This document shows positions 30,647 through 40,594 of a DNA stretch of 64,000 nucleotides, one piece after another. Every line of letters begins with the position of its first letter. Positions within the stretch are counted from its first letter, which is position 1. The stretch lies in assembly GCF_007746795.1 (NCBI RefSeq), contig NZ_CP036343.1, positions 2,903,369 through 2,967,368 on the forward strand. Reading direction: 5' to 3'. A program made the position numbers and the translations under genes. This stretch comes from Gimesia algae (GTDB lineage: Bacteria > Planctomycetota > Planctomycetia > Planctomycetales > Planctomycetaceae). Below the pieces are notes generated by a model. That model was not told where the DNA came from. It saw only the letters and a program-made list of their open reading frames with translations, and did not search any database.

Positions 30647-31096
30647 ATGCCCGCCTGGCCCGGTGGCCCCTGCCCACAATGTGGGGAGGACATGCCTGCA
30701 AATCTGGTACACTGTCAAACCTGCCGTGAACTGCTCAACGATGACCTGGAGCACGACACAGTTGAGATCCCTGCTTTCCACCCACTGAAAGAACTGGCTA
30801 CCTGCTGTGATGCTTACCCGGTCGGATATTTCTTCCAGTGCCCAGACTGCCGCAAAGAATTACGCGTCCATAAAAAATACCTGGGCAAACAGGTCTCCTG
30901 CAAATTCTGCCAGGCCCCTTTCGCTTTGAGAATTGATGCGAGTAAAGCCATCTCCCAGGGATTTTACACCAGTTGTCCGCACTGCCGACAGGAATTGCGC
31001 ATTGCCCACAAATACCTGGATACAGTCGCTGCGTGTAAATTCTGTAAGGGGCACATCCAACTGCTCGAGAAGCCCAGAGACCCGGTGGATCGATAA
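30647..31096 (+). CDS. Three zinc-ribbon modules, small protein
   Basis: A 149-residue protein with twelve paired cysteines. Module 1 is C9-x2-C12 and C23-x2-C26. Modules 2 and 3 are C65-x2-C68/C85-x2-C88 and C110-x2-C113/C130-x2-C133, with identical CX2C-X16-CX2C spacing and similar linkers (KELRVHKKYLG, QELRIAHKYLD), a tandem duplication. It probably binds zinc and may bind nucleic acid or protein (inference). No signal peptide. No close family recognised. Confidence 0.8.
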   Translation: MPAWPGGPCPQCGEDMPANLVHCQTCRELLNDDLEHDTVEIPAFHPLKELATCCDAYPVGYFFQCPDCRKELRVHKKYLGKQVSCKFCQAPFALRIDASKAISQGFYTSCPHCRQELRIAHKYLDTVAACKFCKGHIQLLEKPRDPVDR

Positions 31097-31134
31097 CTCG
31101 ACATAGCTTACCTTTGTGAGTCCCTGAAAACGCT

Positions 31135-31551
31135 TCAGGGCTGTGCCTGCTCCGTGGCGGACGCACCTTTCTCCCAGCTGATATCAGCCTGGGCCGGGCG
31201 GGTTTTATAAAGCGTTCCATCCTCCTGGAACAGGAGCGCGACATTCAAATGCCACAGTGCGCCATCTTCACGCTGCCACAGATCACAATAATAAATCGAA
31301 GGACTGGAAGCAAAATCGCCAGAGATTCCCGCATCGTCTAATTTACGGATCGCCTGTTCTTTCGGAGTTCCCAGGGGCGCAATCTCGAGGATTTTTGCCG
31401 ACTGCTCTTCAAAGACCAGAGGGGCGGGTACGACCGACCTGAAGCCGGTACAGGCAGACAGACTGATTAAGCTCAATAGACAGACCCCTAGCGCAACCAG
31501 CTTGTGTGGCCCACGCCTGTTACCCGGATCCAACTCCACGCCTGCCTGCAT
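31135..31551 (-). CDS. Small predicted lipoprotein, function unknown
   Basis: A 138-residue protein with a lipoprotein signal (VALGVCLLSLISLSAC, lipobox LSAC, Cys34) and a mature domain of about 100 residues (KEQAIRKLDDAGISGDF). No family recognised. It converges with the zinc-ribbon gene. Confidence 0.7.
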   Translation of the reverse strand: MQAGVELDPGNRRGPHKLVALGVCLLSLISLSACTGFRSVVPAPLVFEEQSAKILEIAPLGTPKEQAIRKLDDAGISGDFASSPSIYYCDLWQREDGALWHLNVALLFQEDGTLYKTRPAQADISWEKGASATEQAQP

Positions 31552-31710
31552 CTACTCCCTGCCTCCCTGAGAGGGAACCATACCTGAAAACGAACCCGCT
31601 TCTGTTCCTGCAGGTTTGGCGCGTAATATAACAGATTCTTTATTCCGGGCGTACTGCAATTTGGGAAATCACCCTGAGCCCCCTGGACTGGCTAATTTGA
31701 GATCGGGACG

Positions 31711-31749
31711 TAAAAAAAGCCAGGCCTGTTTCATTGAACAAACCCGGCT
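31711..31749 (-). terminator. Terminator of rpmI-rplT
   Basis: On the minus strand AGCCGGGTTTGTT pairs with AACAGGCCTGGCT with one mismatch, followed by a seven-T run. Confidence 0.85.
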
Positions 31750-31791
31750 GATTTTTTGTTTCTCAACTGAGTTGGATTACCTACTCAGGTA

Positions 31792-32148
31792 TTAAACTGC
31801 TAAAGCGGCCTGAGCAGCTTTCACAATTTCATCAAAGATCTGTGGCTGATAAATTGCCAGTTCACTCAGTGATTTACGGTTCAGGGTGATCCCTGCTTTT
31901 GTCAGACCATTGATAAACTGGGAGTAATTCGTGCCTCGTGCGCGGCAGGCAGCGGTGATTCGAGTCACCCACAAAGCACGGAACTCGCGTTTGCGAACGC
32001 GGCGGTCACGGTAGGCGTATACCCGGGCACGAATCAGGGTTTCTTTGACGGTTCGCAGCAGTTTACTGCGACCACCAACATTACCGCGGGCTTCTTTGAA
32101 CAGTCTTTTCTTGGCTCGACGTCGAGCTGCACCTTTTCGAACTCGCAT
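31792..32148 (-). CDS. rplT: Large-subunit ribosomal protein bL20
   Basis: 118 residues. The N-terminal basic arm [22 protein letters not shown] and the globular [19 protein letters not shown] and [12 protein letters not shown] are diagnostic. It binds 23S rRNA early in assembly and often represses its own operon through the leader. It lies 79 bases behind rpmI. The infC gene that usually leads this operon is absent here. Confidence 0.97.
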   Translation of the reverse strand: MRVRKGAARRRAKKRLFKEARGNVGGRSKLLRTVKETLIRARVYAYRDRRVRKREFRALWVTRITAACRARGTNYSQFINGLTKAGITLNRKSLSELAIYQPQIFDEIVKAAQAALAV

Positions 32149-32227
32149 TATTACTTTCCAACTGTGATGTTAAATATTGATTCTGTCAGCACACATCCCA
32201 ACTCAGGCAGTCGGGATCTCGGCAAAG

Positions 32228-32428
32228 TTATGAACTGGGACGCAGGGCATTCACAATCAGCTTTGCTTCCGCGCCAGTCACGATACCATCACCGCGAAGT
32301 CTGATTTTTCGCTTAGGGCTCTTCTTACTGAGAATGTGACCACGAAACGCTTTCCTGTGCTTGGCTTTACCAGAAGCGGTGATCTTGAACCGCTTCTTAA
32401 TTCCTTTATGTGTCTTTTGCTTAGGCAT
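32228..32428 (-). CDS. rpmI: Large-subunit ribosomal protein bL35
   Basis: 66 residues; the sequence [20 protein letters not shown] followed by [26 protein letters not shown] basic segments is typical. It precedes rplT and terminates there. Upstream lies about 430 bases without a gene, then an 88-bp repeat and fliM. Confidence 0.97.
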   Translation of the reverse strand: MPKQKTHKGIKKRFKITASGKAKHRKAFRGHILSKKSPKRKIRLRGDGIVTGAEAKLIVNALRPSS

Positions 32429-32854
32429 TTTATTTTCTATCTTCGTAAACGTTTCAGAGACACGTGCTGTCTCTGAGAAAACAGAGATCCAGTCATCATT
32501 CCTGAGTCATATTCTCAACGCGTTCTGCATTCTTCTCACGCAGAATCCTCAACCAGCAAGACCACATCCGTCCACCAAAAAGTACAGACTGGTCTTCAAC
32601 AGGGAGCTTGATCGGGCAGTATAATCAGCCTCACGTTACTTTTTCCACCGAAACGGGGATAAAAACCCAGTGACTTCGTAGAAAAAATGACGGATTGACT
32701 GAAAACCGGCGTTTCCCGATCTACTGACAGGTGCTCGAACAACCAAATCTTAGATCTGGTAAGCTGAAAATAACTCCGATCACCATTGATATTTGAAGTT
32801 TACTGCAATTCATCGCTAAAGTACAGCCTGTCACACTCCCCCAAAATAGACTTA
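32429..32854. other. Long gene-free region upstream of rpmI
   Basis: It should contain the rpmI-rplT promoter and leader on the minus strand. No infC frame is present. A minus-strand TATACT (about 32617-32622) has no good -35. No coding signal. Confidence 0.4.
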
Positions 32855-32942
32855 GACTGTGTCCAGTTTTACTGTAGCGTCTCCAGGGCCATTTGGACCG
32901 AGTATAATAGATTGTGAGACGCTAAGGTTAAATGTGATGCGC
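32855..32942 (+). repeat. 88-bp imperfect palindromic element, copy 3
   Basis: GACTGTGTCC to GATGCGC, with TAGCGTCTC and GAGACGCTA arms. It is nearly identical to the 25428 copy. It ends six bases short of the fliM stop codon (32949, minus strand), so it forms the 3' region of the fliM transcript, read in the opposite orientation to copy 1 relative to the upstream gene. Confidence 0.92.
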
Positions 32943-32948
32943 TCGAGA

Positions 32949-33998
32949 TTAACCAGTCGCTGCTTCCGAACTTTTCAGACGTTCTTCGATCACATCCCGC
33001 GGGATTGCCAGCATTTTCTCGATACTGATGGCTTTATGGCCTTTATACACGCCCGGGAAAGCTGTAAAGACCGGGGAGCCTTCCAGTTCAACCGTCAAAC
33101 TTTGAGCACTCCCTTTGTTGCACATGATCACATCACCCACAGCCAGATTCAGAACTTCGCCTGCCGTCAGTTTACTGTTGTCCAGTTCGACTCGCATCGC
33201 AATTTTCGACTTGGAGACACTGGCTTCCAGATTCAGCTGCTGTCTCAAATCTGGAGACTTCTTCTTGTACGCAGACCAGGTATCGGAGGTCAACTTGTTA
33301 GACAGTGGCTCAATCGTATTAAAGGGAATACAGAGATTGATAATCCCCCGAGTTTCCCCCATCGTGACTTCAAAAGAGATCAGCACGATCACTTCGTTGG
33401 GAGGGACAATCTGTACCAGTTGAGGATTACTTTCTACCTGAGATACCCGTAGTTTCCAATCACACAGATTACTCCAGGCAGATTCGATCCCCTCAATCGC
33501 GAGACCCGTGATGCGGGAAACCAGACGGATTTCAATTTCCGTCAACGCTCGATTCGGGTATGCGCCGTGAGAATGCCCATCCCCGCCTAACAACCGGTCG
33601 ATGATCGGAAAAATGATCGACGGGCTGATATCCAGGATGATGTGTCCTTCCAGGGTTTCTGACTCAAGTAGATTGAAGCAGGTCGGGTTTTCCAGACTGA
33701 AAACAAATTCACTATAGGTCAACTGGTCGACACTGATCAGCTTGACTTCAATGATGGAGCGCAACATCCCACTGAGGGCAGCACCAAATTCCCGACTGAA
33801 GCTCTCATGCAAGGCGCGAAAGGCCCGCATCTGCTCTTTGCTGACGCGTTCGGGACGTTTGAAGTCATAAATACTGATCTGGGAATTGAAGTCGGTATTC
33901 CGCGTCGTAGGACGGCTCGCCCCGCTGCTGCTGTTTGCAGAGGGATCTAACGCCGATAAGAGCGACTCGACTTCGTTTTGACTGAGTACGTCTGCCAT
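32949..33998 (-). CDS. fliM: Flagellar motor switch protein FliM
   Basis: About 349 residues. [19 protein letters not shown] at the N-terminus is the CheY-binding region. The CheC-like middle and SpoA-like C-terminal domains follow. ATG at 33998 is chosen because AGGGAGG lies six bases before it, over a longer frame from 34058. FliM links the rotor to FliG/FliN and senses phospho-CheY. It stands alone here, without other flagellar genes, directly behind proA on the same strand. Confidence 0.93.
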   Translation of the reverse strand: MADVLSQNEVESLLSALDPSANSSSGASRPTTRNTDFNSQISIYDFKRPERVSKEQMRAFRALHESFSREFGAALSGMLRSIIEVKLISVDQLTYSEFVFSLENPTCFNLLESETLEGHIILDISPSIIFPIIDRLLGGDGHSHGAYPNRALTEIEIRLVSRITGLAIEGIESAWSNLCDWKLRVSQVESNPQLVQIVPPNEVIVLISFEVTMGETRGIINLCIPFNTIEPLSNKLTSDTWSAYKKKSPDLRQQLNLEASVSKSKIAMRVELDNSKLTAGEVLNLAVGDVIMCNKGSAQSLTVELEGSPVFTAFPGVYKGHKAISIEKMLAIPRDVIEERLKSSEAATG

Positions 33999-34073
33999 CC
34001 CTGGCCTCCCTGAATATTGAATTACCGCGAGGGCAGACTGCCCGCGACGGGATTTCAATCATTGATCTAACTG

Positions 34074-35339
34074 CTACTCTCGAATCTGCCCTGCTCCATG
34101 GGCCACATACTTATAACTGGTCAGTTCATTTAATCCACAGGGACCACGAGCGTGAAATTTATCGGTACTGATTCCGATTTCCGCCCCCAGTCCAAATTCT
34201 CCACCATCATTGAAACGCGTGCTGGCATTGACGATCACTGCCGCCGAATCGACTTGTGTCGTGAATTTCTCAGACGCCGCCAGTTCTGTTGTGACGATCG
34301 ACTCTGTATGCCCCGATCCATATTGATGAATATGCCGGATCGCTTCATCCATGTCATTCACAATTTTGACAGAGATAATTTTGGCTCCGTATTCCGTGCC
34401 ATAATCTTCTTCAGTCGCTGCTTTTGCTCCCGGTGTCAATTCCAGCGAACGCGGACAGCAGCGCAGTTCGACCCCCTGCGCCTGCAGCGCCTCTGACACC
34501 CGTGGATAAATCGTTTCAGCGACATCAATATGCACCAGCAGACTTTCTGCCGCATTGCATACACCGGGGCGCTGACATTTACTGTTCACCGTAATCGACT
34601 CCGCCAGCTCCGGATCGGCTGATTTGTCGAGATATACGTGACAAACGCCGTCAAAATGTTTGATGACCGGCATCGTCGCATCGCGGGCTACGCGTTCGAT
34701 CAGACCTTTTCCGCCACGGGGAATCGTCACGTCAATGTATTCATTCAGTTTCAGAAAATGCCCTACTGCTTCGCGGTCTGTTGTTTCGACCAGTTGCACT
34801 GCCTCTTCCGGAAGAGCGACATCACGCAGCCCCTCCTGCAGCAGCTTATAGAAAGCGATATTGCTGTGAAATGCTTCTTTTCCGCCTCTTAAAATCACGG
34901 CGTTTCCGCTTTTGACACACAAGGCAGCCGCATCGATGGTCACATTAGGTCGTGACTCATAAATGAAGAACACAACTCCCAGGGGGACCCGCACGCGAGT
35001 GACCAGCAGGCCATTCGGGCGAATATTACTGTCAATGATTTCGCCAATCGGATTCGGCAGTGCGATGATCTCTTCCAGAGCCGTGATAATTCCCTGCAGT
35101 CGGGCCTCGGTCAATCGCAGTCGATCAATCGAAGCTTCCGTCAGCCCATACTCGGGTGCCTGTTCGATATCGACGGCATTTGCTTCCAGCAGATCCGGTG
35201 TCCGCTCACGAATCAGCTCAATCATACGGCGCAGCCAGGCGTTCTTCTGATTTCCATTCAAGGAAACCAGTTTCCGTGACGCGTCTCGCGCCTGCGATGC
35301 CAACTGTTCTGTATATTGAGCCAGGTCTAATTCTGTCAT
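34074..35339 (-). CDS. proA: Gamma-glutamyl phosphate reductase
   Basis: The second step of proline synthesis: NADPH reduction of gamma-glutamyl phosphate. The catalytic Cys lies in [55 protein letters not shown] is the family nucleotide-binding segment; the end [19 protein letters not shown] is conserved. ATG at 35339 (MTELDL) gives a normal 421 residues; the longer frame adds non-conserved sequence. proB is not adjacent. Confidence 0.95.
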   Translation of the reverse strand: MTELDLAQYTEQLASQARDASRKLVSLNGNQKNAWLRRMIELIRERTPDLLEANAVDIEQAPEYGLTEASIDRLRLTEARLQGIITALEEIIALPNPIGEIIDSNIRPNGLLVTRVRVPLGVVFFIYESRPNVTIDAAALCVKSGNAVILRGGKEAFHSNIAFYKLLQEGLRDVALPEEAVQLVETTDREAVGHFLKLNEYIDVTIPRGGKGLIERVARDATMPVIKHFDGVCHVYLDKSADPELAESITVNSKCQRPGVCNAAESLLVHIDVAETIYPRVSEALQAQGVELRCCPRSLELTPGAKAATEEDYGTEYGAKIISVKIVNDMDEAIRHIHQYGSGHTESIVTTELAASEKFTTQVDSAAVIVNASTRFNDGGEFGLGAEIGISTDKFHARGPCGLNELTSYKYVAHGAGQIRE

Positions 35340-35568
35340 GTCACTCTTAATCATTTTGGGGTAGATGGTAAATGTGTTCATCGACCATCCTGGTACGTAA
35401 AACACGTGCAGTTCTCTGAATGAGGACACCTTACGCGACCGAAAGGTGCGCACCGTGTCTCCACAGGCTAATTGCCTGATCGACTGTGTTCAACATACCG
35501 AAGTATCAAATATCCGTCGAAATGTGTCAACGCGGGATCACAAACGTCGTTTCTGGCTTGATTTCCGA

Positions 35569-36093
35569 CTAAAATTTCCAGTCTGAGTACAGCTTTGATC
35601 GGAAGTCGTGCCATTCTGCATTTCTGGTCTGGGAACCGCAGCTCTCTGCCATTTCCGCTGACCATTTATCCATCATCCGCAGCCGGTCCGACATGATCCG
35701 CACGGTATTAAACACGACCTTCTGAGCCCCTTGGGCCCCTTCTTTCAACATCTGATCGAATTCTCGACCAGGAATCCGCACCACTTCCACATCTGTGACA
35801 GCAACCACACTCGCCGAGTGAGGAGCCGGCTTGAAAAACGACATTTCGCCGAAAACAGACAGCGGACTTAACTGAGTCAGGGTCTGCTCACTTCCATTGG
35901 CCAGTTTTTTACGCACCTCACAGGAACCACTTTTAATAATCCAGAGATAGCGTGTGGAATTCCCTTCGTCCAGGATACGAGACCCTTCAGAAAATTCCTC
36001 TGCTTCAGAGTAATAGAGCAATTCTTCCATTTCAGTCGGAGTCACAGACTGAAACAGAACACAATCATTGATCAGTTCCTCTGTGGATATCAT
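35569..36093 (-). CDS. Cyclic-nucleotide-binding-domain protein
   Basis: A 174-residue single-domain protein of the cNMP-binding (CRP-like effector) fold: LFQSVTPTEMEELLYYSEAEEF, LWIIKSGSCEVRK, then the phosphate-binding cassette GEMSFFKPAPHSASVVA. It lacks the HTH of CRP, so it is a stand-alone sensor or partner. The typical phosphate-binding Arg of the cassette (R-x-A/S) reads H-S-A-S, so cAMP binding is uncertain. Confidence 0.85.
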   Translation of the reverse strand: MISTEELINDCVLFQSVTPTEMEELLYYSEAEEFSEGSRILDEGNSTRYLWIIKSGSCEVRKKLANGSEQTLTQLSPLSVFGEMSFFKPAPHSASVVAVTDVEVVRIPGREFDQMLKEGAQGAQKVVFNTVRIMSDRLRMMDKWSAEMAESCGSQTRNAEWHDFRSKLYSDWKF

Positions 36094-36176
36094 ATTTATT
36101 ACCTCGTAAGCGTCGGGTGTGAAATAATTGTTAATCTATGTCCAAATTGAACTTAACGAAAAAGGATGGCGGGATT

Positions 36177-37406
36177 TCAGATGCCTCCCAGGACGGTGGC
36201 ACGCCCTACCCGTCCGATTCCTAATATGTAGGCAGCGACGCGTAGAGACACTTTTTTATCAGTAGCGATTTTCCAAACCAATTTAAAACTGTCATTCATA
36301 ATACGATCTAATTCAGAGCGTACGCGGGATTTTTCCCAGCTGAAATGCTGTCGGTTCTGAACCCATTCGAAATAACTCACCGTCACGCCCCCGGCATTGG
36401 CCAGAATATCAGGCACCACGATAACCCCGTTTTTATCAAATATTTCGTCTGCTTCCGGGACAGTCGGATTATTGGCTGCTTCAATGATGCATCGCGCCTT
36501 GACTTCCTTGGCGATATCTTTGGTCAATACTCCACCTAAAGCAGCAGGAATCAGCACCGTCACATTGGAAGTGAGCAGTTCCTCATTCGACAGGGCTTCT
36601 GTTTCCGGAAATCCTTTGACGGCCCCTGTGTCCTTAGTGTATTCGATCAGCTTGGGGATATTAATCCCGTCAGCACTGTAAATTCCGCCGCTGGCGTCAG
36701 AGACTGCGACAATCTTGGCACCAAACTCATCCAGAAAATGAGCAGTGTAGCTGCCGACATTACCGAACCCCTGAATCGCGACAGTAACTCCTGTCATATC
36801 AATTTTCATATGATCCAGTGTATCCCGTGTCACCATCGCCACCCCACGACCGGTGGCCTCTTCACGACCATCGGCGCCATGCAGTTCCAGTGGTTTTCCT
36901 GTGACACAGGCCGGATTAAATCCCCGGTATTTTTCATACTGATTCATGATCCACGCCATGACCTGCGCGTTCGTCCCCATATCCGGTGCCGGAATGTCTT
37001 TGAGAGGCCCAATCACATCATAGATCTTATCGATAAATTTACGGGTAACCCGTTCCAGTTCGCCTTGGGACAGTTTACTGGTATCTACCGAAATCCCCCC
37101 TTTGGCACCGCCATAAGGGATATTCACCAGAGCCGTCTTCCAGGTCATCAAGGAGGCCAGCGCCAACACTTCATCGCCGTTGACTTCCGGATGAAAACGC
37201 AGTCCTCCTTTCATGGGACCACGCGAACTGTCATGTTGCACGCGATAGCCGATGTAGGTCGCGATTTCGCCATTATCCCGTTCGATGGCAACTTCCACTT
37301 TGACTTCTCGCTCAGGGGTGCGCAGCAGATCCTGCATATTCTTCGATAACCCCACCTGGCGCGAAGCCTGATCAAAATAACGACATGCTGTTTCGTAAGA
37401 ACTCAT
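36177..37406 (-). CDS. Glutamate dehydrogenase (Glu/Leu/Phe/Val family)
   Basis: 409 residues. [13 protein letters not shown] holds a substrate-binding Lys, [16 protein letters not shown] a second conserved Lys region, and [17 protein letters not shown] the Rossmann motif. It interconverts glutamate and 2-oxoglutarate. ATG at 37406 ([11 protein letters not shown]) is chosen over the longer frame from 37520: AGGAT lies before it and the extra N-terminus is not conserved. Cofactor (NAD or NADP) cannot be told safely from sequence alone. Confidence 0.94.
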   Translation of the reverse strand: MSSYETACRYFDQASRQVGLSKNMQDLLRTPEREVKVEVAIERDNGEIATYIGYRVQHDSSRGPMKGGLRFHPEVNGDEVLALASLMTWKTALVNIPYGGAKGGISVDTSKLSQGELERVTRKFIDKIYDVIGPLKDIPAPDMGTNAQVMAWIMNQYEKYRGFNPACVTGKPLELHGADGREEATGRGVAMVTRDTLDHMKIDMTGVTVAIQGFGNVGSYTAHFLDEFGAKIVAVSDASGGIYSADGINIPKLIEYTKDTGAVKGFPETEALSNEELLTSNVTVLIPAALGGVLTKDIAKEVKARCIIEAANNPTVPEADEIFDKNGVIVVPDILANAGGVTVSYFEWVQNRQHFSWEKSRVRSELDRIMNDSFKLVWKIATDKKVSLRVAAYILGIGRVGRATVLGGI

Positions 37407-37770
37407 TACATCCTGTCCTGTCTCAACGCGAGCTGATATCTGAAAAAACCAGGGAACGAACTGGTACGAAGCGTAGTCGACTGAATGCGAAACGCCAGAG
37501 GATTCGCTCCTGATTTTCAATTCCTCATGAAAGCCGTTTCATGGTCAAAATATTAAGACTTCTTCATACTTGAAAAGATAGGTCATATTTCTTCCTTAAA
37601 GTCTTTGAAAATCAGAGAATCTGCACTTCGAAACCGAAATCAGAGCTTCCCCTCAGATTTGAACTCCGCGATCGAATTCTGGTTGAATAAAAGGTCACTA
37701 TTAAACTGTTCAATGGATTCTGATAATCCACACATTCATCATAATCCGGCATTTGAGCCAGACTCTTCAT
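37407..37770. other. Gene-free stretch between gdh and an SGNH-like gene
   Basis: About 360 bases, the promoter region of the dehydrogenase on the minus strand. No clear promoter or terminator found. Confidence 0.35.
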
Positions 37771-38997
37771 TTACCGTAAAGGAACCAGCGCCTGTCGATC
37801 TGCCGGTGGTTCGCTCTGCGAGGGAGCTTCGCGAGACCAGATGCCGGGGATCTCCTTAAGAATAAACAGCGCCAACTCCCGCGCATATAAGGCATGCCCT
37901 TCTCGTGAAAATTGAGGCACATTTTGTAGATAGTATCGATCTGGATTCTGGATACTCTGAAAAGTGTGTGAGGTATCGCAGAAAGAAAGATTGATCTGTC
38001 GGGAATACGTCTCCAGCAGTTCAAAGGGAAAGCGGCTTCCATAAGTCACCCCTTCACGAACTCCTAATCGAGCCCGGGCCTTTTCTCCACTCATGGCGGA
38101 CTCTGACACCTGCCAGGGCTTGGGGTAGGATGCCAGGATAAATCGTGAGTAAGTTCCCTGAGCAATCTGCTGAATATTTTGAATTGGCTCGAGTGTCTGC
38201 CTGACATAAACCGACCAGTCGGGAGGGTGATCTTCCAGCCATAGATAGGTTCCCTGAGGAGTATCAATATCGCGTTCCAGCCCCGCAGGTTGATTTTCGA
38301 CCCAGTAATCTCCCAGCCAGCGAAGTGAGTAGCGATAGACAAAGAACTGACTTTCTAACCGCTCCGGTTCATTAAACTTGTCAAACAGCGGATGCATCGA
38401 ACACAAAGGCATCCCCGCATCACTGATCTGTGTGTAACGTCGCAACGCATGGTCGTCGGCAACATCAGACATGTCAAAATGAAACAGGATCAGATCAGGC
38501 TGCAAGCCCACTAAGGAGTGTCTTAAGTGCAGATATGACATCAGGGGACTGGCATCAGGCACGCCAGCATTGATGACTTCCACTTTCAGCTCGGTCTGCT
38601 TCTGCAACAACGCTTCCAGTCGGGAGCAGAATGTATCTTCATCTGCCATCTCCGGCGCCAGAACGGTCTCCCCTCCCAGGCAGAGAATCCGGAAGACACC
38701 CGCCGGCTTGGGAATCGCAGGTTCAGCCCCTCTGAGCCCCAGACTGTTGATCGAAAACTGAATTGTTTCTCCTGTATCAGGATGTTTGCGGGAGACCTGC
38801 TGCAGAGGTCGGATGCGGTGATAACTCACATCAGAGGGGATCAGAAAGCCTTCAGAATCATAACTGCTGACAGAGTCCTGATCTCGATATTCGGCCACGC
38901 GCAATGCGACCTCGCTCCCAACCGCCAACAGGATGAGAGTAATCAGTGCCAGCGTGATATGTTTAAGCCAGCGCAGAGGTGAGCGAATGATCTTCAA
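37771..38997 (-). CDS. Membrane-anchored SGNH/GDSL-like hydrolase
   Basis: A 408-residue protein with one N-terminal membrane helix (ITLALITLILLAVGSEVAL) and a periplasmic SGNH-like domain. LCLGGETVLAPEMADEDTFCSRLE is the block I position, INAGVPDASPLMSYLHL block II-like, and DLILFHFDMSDVADDHALRRY block III-like. The usual block I Ser appears replaced: GGETV where family members often have GGS. A catalytic C-terminal D-x-x-H is seen only loosely (FSREGHALYA). The only available start is TTG. It may modify cell-wall or exopolysaccharide esters (inference), or be inactive. Confidence 0.65.
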   Translation of the reverse strand: MKIIRSPLRWLKHITLALITLILLAVGSEVALRVAEYRDQDSVSSYDSEGFLIPSDVSYHRIRPLQQVSRKHPDTGETIQFSINSLGLRGAEPAIPKPAGVFRILCLGGETVLAPEMADEDTFCSRLEALLQKQTELKVEVINAGVPDASPLMSYLHLRHSLVGLQPDLILFHFDMSDVADDHALRRYTQISDAGMPLCSMHPLFDKFNEPERLESQFFVYRYSLRWLGDYWVENQPAGLERDIDTPQGTYLWLEDHPPDWSVYVRQTLEPIQNIQQIAQGTYSRFILASYPKPWQVSESAMSGEKARARLGVREGVTYGSRFPFELLETYSRQINLSFCDTSHTFQSIQNPDRYYLQNVPQFSREGHALYARELALFILKEIPGIWSREAPSQSEPPADRQALVPLR

Positions 38998-39340
38998 TTA
39001 TCAGAAACCGATGTTAAGATTTTAAGCTGGTTCTACTTAACGAATGCGTTGTCCCCTGTCATCGATGATGGAAACAACTCAGGATATGCGACCGTTCTTC
39101 CGGACAAATAAGACGTGACTGAGAAAAGCCAATTGTACATATTTATCGACAAATCAGCGGGGATTCTAATTTTGATCCTGAATTACAGCAATATGAGTCT
39201 GAAAGCCACGTCAGTTGATCTCAGAAGTTCAGTAGCGACCGCATTGAAAAAACTCTTGTGAAAGCCTAACTTGCATCATTCGAAACAGGGTGCTGTCAAT
39301 TAAATGTCTCACATACATTCTCAACCGGTGATCCAGAATC
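38998..39340. other. Divergent intergenic region
   Basis: About 340 bases separating the SGNH-like gene (minus) and the peptidase gene (plus). No convincing motif found. Confidence 0.35.
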
Positions 39341-40546
39341 ATGAGCAACTATCCGTCAGAGACCGCAACTAAAGTCAATCCTAAGAAAGCGTTACAGCTC
39401 GTAACCGATCTCATGGCAATCCCCGGGAAGAGCGGAGAAGAGGGACTGATCGCCGCGGAAATCAAAAGCCGCCTGCTCAAAGCGGGTCTGTCCGAAACAA
39501 TGATCCAGTTTGATAGTGCCCATAAGAAAAGCCCGATTGGTGGTCAGACGGGTAACATGATCGTCAAACTGCCGGGTACAATGCGGGGGCCACGCCGTCT
39601 GCTGATGGCCCATATGGATACCGTGCCTCTGTGTGTCGGTGCGAAACCTGTCAAAAAAGGAGATTTGATTCATTCTCAAAGTGATCAGACGGCATTAGGG
39701 GCTGACGACCGTTCTGGCTGCAGCGTTATTCTCAACGCGCTGCTCACCATCCTCGAACACAATTTACCCCATCCGCCCCTCAGCTTCTGCTGGATGGTTC
39801 AGGAGGAAATTGGTCTGGTAGGCGTGCGTCTGCTCACAACCAGCAAGCTGGGTAAACCTCAGATGTGCTTCAACTGGGATGGCAAAATGTCTGATATGCT
39901 CTGTATCGGGGCGACCGGTGACTCGGGCATGCTGATTCGGATTCAAGGCATCGCCAGTCACGCCGGTGCACATCCTGAATGTGGCGTCAGTGCCGCCGTG
40001 ATCGCCTCCCGCGCCATTGATGATCTCTACACCAATGGCTGGCATGGACTGGTGATCAAAGGAAAGAATACAGGATCCAGTAATGTCGGAGTCATGGAAG
40101 GGGGAGCCGCAACCAATGTGGTGATGCCCGAACTGACCATCAAAGCGGAAGCCCGCAGCCACAATCCCCGTTTTCGACAGAAGATCCTGAATGAATTCAA
40201 AAAAGCCTTTCTGAAAGCCGCCAAGTCAGTGAAAAACAGCGAGGGGAAAAAGGGGAACGTTTCTTTCGAAACTTATTTGAAATATGATTCCTTCCGACTG
40301 GCGGAAGATGAACCCGCTGTGCAGACCGCACGACTGGCGATTGAAAAACAGGGAGGACAGCCGGAACTGACCATCGCCAATGGAGGTCTGGATGCCAACT
40401 GGATGACCGCCCATGGATTTCCTGCGGTCACACTGGGATGCGGCCAACAGGACATTCACACCACCAGCGAAACCCTGATGATTGATGAATATCTCAAAGC
40501 CTGCCAGATTGGACTTCTGCTGGCGACGGCGACCGAATCAGCCTGA
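39341..40546 (+). CDS. M20-family metallopeptidase, PepT-like
   Basis: 401 residues, cytoplasmic. Zinc ligands appear in MAHMDTVP (His, Asp), LGADDRSG (bridging Asp) and MVQEEIGLVG (catalytic Glu pair). The insert dimerisation domain and a late His (QDIHTTSE) are also present. It resembles tripeptidases and related aminoacylases. It stands 48 bases before the polyprenyl synthase gene, perhaps sharing its transcript. Confidence 0.9.
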   Translation: MSNYPSETATKVNPKKALQLVTDLMAIPGKSGEEGLIAAEIKSRLLKAGLSETMIQFDSAHKKSPIGGQTGNMIVKLPGTMRGPRRLLMAHMDTVPLCVGAKPVKKGDLIHSQSDQTALGADDRSGCSVILNALLTILEHNLPHPPLSFCWMVQEEIGLVGVRLLTTSKLGKPQMCFNWDGKMSDMLCIGATGDSGMLIRIQGIASHAGAHPECGVSAAVIASRAIDDLYTNGWHGLVIKGKNTGSSNVGVMEGGAATNVVMPELTIKAEARSHNPRFRQKILNEFKKAFLKAAKSVKNSEGKKGNVSFETYLKYDSFRLAEDEPAVQTARLAIEKQGGQPELTIANGGLDANWMTAHGFPAVTLGCGQQDIHTTSETLMIDEYLKACQIGLLLATATESA

Positions 40547-40594
40547 ATCAACTCATACGAATTACACATGATAAAAGTTAAAGACTCTGATTGA

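Noticed and set aside
32855-32942. The 88-bp element as an intrinsic terminator
   Set aside because: No T-tract follows the stem, and copy 1 sits between rpsF and ssb, which would be odd for an operon-ending signal.
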